Assembly (NCBI RefSeq): GCF_963576545.1
Contig: NC_083648.1
Coordinates: 17,030,436-17,094,435 of the forward strand
Length of the DNA: 64,000 bases
Source: Limanda limanda
Lineage: Eukaryota > Chordata > Actinopteri > Pleuronectiformes > Pleuronectidae
Reading direction: 5' to 3'
Under the pieces are notes generated by a model. It was not told where the DNA came from. It was given only the letters and a program-made list of their open reading frames with translations, and did no database searches. Both the position numbers and the translations under genes were made by a program. Position 1 is the stretch's first letter; the number at the start of each line of letters is the position of its first letter. Of the stretch, positions 56,961 through 64,000 are shown in pieces.

Positions 56961-58534
56961 GACCTCATAAAAGACTAGAAATAAAGAGACTGAAACTGTA
57001 CTGGTTGGTGGCTGGTGTGAGACCCAAGTGCAGCAATTGTAGTTTCAAATTAACTTTCATTCAATTCGATGAAACACCTTCAATCATTTTATAGGAAGGA
57101 TGACATCTTCTTCGATTCCCCTGAAAATGTTTGGATTTACTGAGTTTGAGACTTTACTGTATTTTACAGAGTACACATGCGAGAACATGATCTGAAATCG
57201 ACAACACATTTGTACAATAAACTGAAAGCAAAGCGTTTAACAATAAACACATTCAAAACTTTATCAGGTGATGTGATACAAATCTTATCACAAAAGTAAA
57301 ATAAACGCACTTTTCTATGAAGAGACGGGGGAATTAAATCACTGCATGTCTCTAGTTTTATGTCTTACTCGAGAAAATTAAATTGTGTGCATTCTACTTG
57401 GATTGACTTTCAGAAGCAGCGAAGTTAAACACATGCTATGTAAACCTCTGAACAGCTGAACAACTGTAACATGTAAAAATGTACATGATGAGATGGTAAG
57501 ATGTGCCAGACATTGACAATGTGGTTAATACAATTAGCAACAGATTGCTTGTATACATTTGCAAAAAAGGTGCAAAGCTAATTAGGTCAAATGCTTCCGT
57601 TTGTTCTTTGGCTAAACAAAGTGAAAATATAACGTGGCTGACCTGGGGAAGATAGAGAATTAAATTGTCTTATTACCTGATAAAAAGGGTCAGAACAATC
57701 ACGATATTCACACATTACAAATGTTCAAAACGTGTGGAGCGTAATGCAACATCTTTACGAGCAGCTGACAGACTGTTTACGTAGCCCTGCTATCCAACAT
57801 GTTCCCTCAACAAATGACCCCTTTCATTAAATATTGTGCCAATCGTGCAATTAATCCAATATTGAGCATGGAACTTAGAAAGTGGTAGTACTAGTATGAC
57901 TGTGTTGGCTTTAATGTGTCCTCACTGATACTAATATCCACTGTGTTCAGCAGTGGTTAATTACTTCCTGAAACAACGTTGACAAAAGGGACAATTACAA
58001 AATACCAGTGAAAACAGACTTATTTCCAATTAAGGCAACAAACGATTATTTGTCCAGAAAAAATAGACGTATCTCTTTAAACACTTTTCTTCTTCAATAA
58101 CAAAACCCTGAATTATCAATCTAAACAAGGACCACAGTGCAGTTTTAATTTCACTGTGCTGACAGTGATCACGTAAGGGATGAGCTAAAATAAGATTTTA
58201 AATTTAAAACTAAAAAAAAACAACTATTGAAGTAAGACCTAAAAAAAGATGACATGCCACTAATCCCATATACAGCTTAACTTAAGATATGCATATATAT
58301 CAGAGATGGTACGAATGACGTAGACTCCAAAGCCTTACATGATGGCAGCAGAGGAGCGATGACTTCCCTCCCTGCATATTTAGAAGAAAACTGTGAGTGC
58401 GGGTGACTGAAAACCAGAAGAGTTGAGGTATAAGGAGGTAGATGTATGTTATTTTTCTAAACTACAAAGAGTAAAGTCTGAGGCATAGCTTCTTGGAAGT
58501 AAAGGAAGTAGCAAGGAAATATGTCTGAATTTTA

Positions 58535-60574
<2,040 letters not shown>

Positions 60575-61080
60575 TTCGTCTGATGATCAGCTCAGTCCCA
60601 GAGAAACCGACCAGATGCTAGTCTGTTAGCTGCTAGCTGCTAGCTGCTGGAGCTGGATGTTGTTGTCGCGGCCAGCTTGTTTACCCCGCTCGACAGCTTC
60701 TACCGACGGCCACTGGATATAAGCTGCGTGTGAACTGGTTTCATGGTGTTGCTCCGGTCAGTCAGAAAGTTCCCGTCGGGTACAGCTGATGATACAAAGG
60801 CTGAAACTGGACGTTCCTCGGTGGTTTAACGCAAGTAACTCACGACTCCATCTTTGTTGTTCGGATCTTCGGGGGCGGGTCGACTGTTGGCTTCGACGTT
60901 TCTGATAGGATGGGCTGTGGCGGATGTGTGTCGACAGAGGAGAGGGCGACGCGATGATTGGCTGAATGTGATTATGTAACAGACCAATCCTCGAGCACAG
61001 GGGGGTTATGACGTCAGAATCAGCGAACACAACGCAAGTCCTTGGTGCTGCGTTCACGTGCTCCTTTGTTTCTTCGGTGT
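60575..61080 (-). promoter_or_regulatory. dda1: CpG-rich promoter region of dda1
   Basis: Directly upstream of the dda1 start, 60660-61060 is clearly richer in G+C and CpG than its surroundings (for example TTGTCGCGGCC, CTTCGGGGGCGGGTCGAC), as in housekeeping promoters. The short GCTAGCTGCTAG repeat at 60627-60650 lies at its edge. Confidence 0.45.
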
Positions 61081-62554
61081 ATTGACGTCGATGTGAATGA
61101 GGGGAGAAAAGGAGGCTAATAAACTAAATGTGTTATATTTATCTGTTTAAATCTTTCAAAAACCATTTGAAAACTCTTAAGATTATAAAAATAATCACAA
61201 AGAGCAAAGAAAAATGATCCAGGTGTGACAGAAGTATAAATAATATTTATAAAAGCGTGTGTATAGACCAAATAGTCTGTAAGTTACTTATTAGAGATGG
61301 TAACACTCATCCAGTTTTCAAAAAGCCAAAGTGGAACATATCACATGTGACAATTGTTTCCAATTTTCCCAGTGCAGAACTCGTTTTTCCGATTATTCCA
61401 ACACCACCTGAATGCTCTGTTATGTCGACCTCCATGTACTGTATTTACATTTATGTTGAACAGGGTGAAAATACTGAATTTATGAAAAAAGTTGAATATA
61501 AGCAATCGCATCTCTCCTCTGACTCATTATGCTAATAAGGTGGCCTATTCTTTTTTAACTATGTGTACAAAAGCTAAATTTAAAAACTGACAAATAAAAG
61601 GTTTTATAGACAACATAGAGCAAACCATGTCCATTCCAAACTAAACTAGCTACTGAAAAATGTGTCCCTTAAATATGTTGTTTAATTGTGTATTATTCAT
61701 TTAATACCAGGCACCTTTAGAGATACTGTAATATATTTCTGTAACTTCTATGGGCCATTTTCTGGCATATATATATAATTGTATGGAAATGCCAGTGTCT
61801 GTTGGCATCAAATGTTTTATTTATCACAACTTCTCATTTCCTACTCTACTGTATCTAAGTCTATAATTGAACCTCTACTGATGACGTCTGAATTAGAATA
61901 CCTGATGTTACACAGAACCACAAGGACCTGGCTCACTGAAAGTACTCCTCTCCTCCTGCTCCTCAAATACCCAGTTTACACTCTACTATATAACACTATA
62001 CTACTATACTTCCTTTAGCTGAATAAAACTATCTTTTCCACAAATATAGATGGCAGTCAAATTTGAACATCAAGACTTATGACTGCCACACACTTAAGAG
62101 CACATGCAATATACTATAAATTCCACAGACTTGATTTGTATCTTAACCAGAATGTGGTGTTTACATTTAAAACTAGCAATGACAGTGGTTTTACAAGATC
62201 ATTTTTTATTAAAGATGCTAAAGATGTGAATCACATCACAAGCCAAATCAATAAATCTGCTTACATTAAAGATTACAACTTGACAGAGATGTTGAGTATT
62301 ATTTGATTTGGGTGGAATCAGGTCCATCAACACTAATTGGGTGAAACTACCTGACTTCTTTCTTGTTTGTCGAGGGCCAGTTTCAACTCTCCCACCTATT
62401 ATCAATGCAGTGGGAAGACCAAACCTAAACCACACCCAGTATCACCAGGTCACACATTACAGACGTTCTTTCCCATTGGCTGAGCAGCTCCAGCATTTCA
62501 GAACAAATGTCTTTTATTACTTGACAGTCTCATCAGGTTTTCCAACAGGAACCT
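61081..62554. other. Spacer between dda1 and mrpl34
   Basis: A/T-rich noncoding DNA with no recognisable gene or repeat family. Its short open frames lack any recognisable feature. Confidence 0.5.
62513..62518 (-). terminator. mrpl34: Probable mrpl34 polyadenylation signal
   Basis: The minus strand reads AATAAA 37 bases after the mrpl34 stop, giving a very short 3' UTR, common for mitoribosomal protein genes. Confidence 0.55.
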
Positions 62555-63347
62555 TTAGTGTGACAGTGATTTCCGTCCTTTCAGCATGCGCCGCAGAATC
62601 ACTTCTATGCCTCCTCGAGAGCTGACCCTCTTGATCCACCCGTGGGTTCTCTTGCGCTTGATGTTCTTGGGTTGATACTCGGTGCCTCTTTTCTTTGTCC
62701 GAATCTGCTGGTACTGGCAGGGAAGCTGCTGGAACACTCCTGAGCCCTCAGCTTGTGAAGAAAGTGGACCGCATCTGGAAATCAGAGGTGCTGAAGTTGC
62801 TCGGGCCGTAATCCAGCTGCTAAATAATCTGAGATGGGGGATGCCTGTTGTTGCAAGGCTCCCTGCAGGGATGCTGCTGAAAGAGCACAGATTACAATGT
62901 TACTATTTAATATCATACCTCTGCTGCGATTACACTTGCATTGTAGTGAATTAATGGTGCTACACATCAGATGTCATGCTTTTCACCATCAACATAACAA
63001 TTAGATTCATGCATATAGATACTGAGAGCATATTTAACCGTTACTTTGATTTACAACATGCTAACACGTTGTACCTATAATCACAGTTGTGTTAAATCAG
63101 ATTAAACACATTTTTGTAGAGCACGAACACGTAAGGTCAATATAAACACATGTAGAGGTGTCATTAAGGTTTGACTAGCCACGCTGCTAACGTCCAGCTA
63201 AAGCTAGTTAGCCAGTGTTAGCATCCTAAACAAACAGCGTTAGCTTTGCCGTTTGTCTCTCACACACACACACACGTGGAACTCCTGTTACCTGCCGAGA
63301 CGAGTTAATCCACTCAGTCTGGAGAGGGACGACAGTAGAGTGTTCAT
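62555..63347 (-). CDS. mrpl34: Mitochondrial large ribosomal subunit protein bL34m
   Basis: Two exons on the minus strand: 63347-63292 and 62876-62555, GT-AG and phase 2, giving 125 residues (human 92). The start gives [19 protein letters not shown], a Ser/Leu/Arg-rich, acid-free mitochondrial targeting sequence. The C-terminus is the bL34 core: [20 protein letters not shown] followed by [15 protein letters not shown], nearly identical to mammals. bL34m is nuclear-encoded, imported and built into the 39S subunit near rRNA. The longer N-terminus relative to human (about residues 20-75, lacking conserved motifs) may be partly cleaved on import. A downstream ATG at 62737 also opens the core, but it would lack the targeting sequence, so I prefer 63347. 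Confidence 0.93.
62877..63291 (-). other. mrpl34 intron
   Basis: A single 415-bp intron with no notable content beyond a short (CA)n near 63262. Confidence 0.7.
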
Positions 63348-64000
63348 TTTGAGAATTTTAGACAGTTGCCACTGACAAGAGATCAGTGAATGTCACAGGT
63401 CTGCCAGACAGCCTGCGAATATGAAGCACAGCGATTGGTTTAGAAGTTTTAGCCAATTGAAACGCTTCTTACTGCAGTAGTAACTCCCTGAGTGTTGTCT
63501 TTCAGGCAGTGAACAGACCACCAGCACCTTCATTCACTGACAAAACGTTTCTTAAAAGAAGCTCCACTGGGGGTTTTTCAGGGTCGTGGTTTGAGGTTAG
63601 TGTTTGATGGACAGCAGAAAGTAAAGGTCTAGAGTTGCACCAGTATTGAGAGGAAGAGAGGAAGCTCTGTCTGACAGATTTTACCCGATGAATCTAATCG
63701 TAACAAATACAGTATATATAAGACCAATATAACACATAATATATACAACTGAGTCTCCCTGGACTGTCTTTCTCTTTTCCTGTTTCAGTCAGCTGGACGA
63801 CCTGCGGAGAGGAGTCTTGGGATGCACACATCTTTGCATGCAGTGTGGTAGGCCTGAAGGGTGGTTGGTCACTTAAACAGAGTGTGGTTGTTTGTCCTTG
63901 CAGTGATTATTGCAGTGGTAGTGATCACCATGTGCTCACCAGGCTGTGTCTATTGGAGTTTGCGATACAATATCCCCATGGTAAATATGCTAGCTACATA
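63348..64000. promoter_or_regulatory. mrpl34 promoter and start of next spacer
   Basis: No coding exon is visible to the window edge. In human, from memory, ABHD8 lies head to head with MRPL34. If that holds here, abhd8 would start on the plus strand beyond this window, and the region just right of 63347 would serve as a shared bidirectional promoter. Confidence 0.35.

Noticed and set aside
63780..64000. A possible abhd8 exon after a TTTCAG at 63782-63787
   Set aside because: No reading frame there resembles an alpha/beta hydrolase N-terminus. Only synteny suggests the gene, so no CDS is called.

Overview
The window is vertebrate nuclear DNA, almost certainly from a teleost fish and probably a percomorph. 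Genes are split into many GT-AG exons. Long (GT)n microsatellites, small terminal-inverted-repeat elements and decayed LINE tails fill the introns and spacers. All products are vertebrate proteins. The gene set (ocln, nr2f6, plvap, ano8, dda1, mrpl34) is the human 19p13.11 neighbourhood. I assembled each exon model by hand, and every junction keeps reading phase.

Layout, left to right: 1-2411, upstream and 5' region of an occludin gene, with one inverted-repeat element. 2412-10509 (+), occludin in 8 coding exons. 10510-13076, convergent 3' flanks. 13077-18422 (-), nr2f6 in 5 coding exons. 18423-30009, a gene-free spacer of about 11.6 kb with microsatellites, an AGATAA-motif cluster and a CTCF-like site. 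30010-34434 (+), plvap in 6 exons, with a tandemly expanded Ser/Gly-rich tail. 34435-40816, a spacer rich in repeats. 40817-55834 (+), ano8 in 18 coding exons, carrying an intronic tRNA-Lys(CTT) and several nested repeats. 55835-58680, the ano8 3' end and the convergent dda1 3' flank. 58681-60574 (-), dda1 in 5 exons. 62555-63347 (-), mrpl34 in 2 exons. 63348-64000, the start of a spacer that by synteny should lead to abhd8 on the + strand.

There is no operon logic. The genes serve separate cell functions: tight junction (occludin), orphan nuclear receptor (NR2F6), endothelial diaphragm (PLVAP), ER-plasma membrane scramblase/tether family (ANO8), CUL4-DDB1 ubiquitin ligase subunit (DDA1) and mitoribosome (bL34m). 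What links them is synteny. A full occludin sits where mammals have the truncated OCEL1. The plvap-ano8-dda1-mrpl34 block appears inverted relative to my memory of the human order, and gtpbp3 is missing between plvap and ano8.

The most notable observations are the roughly 12-copy 93-bp coding repeat that about doubles PLVAP, an 84-nt stop-free in-frame occludin intron that would encode a hydrophobic segment if retained, the AGATAA cluster between nr2f6 and plvap, and the OCEL1/occludin positional relationship. I see no prokaryote-like or virus-like system.
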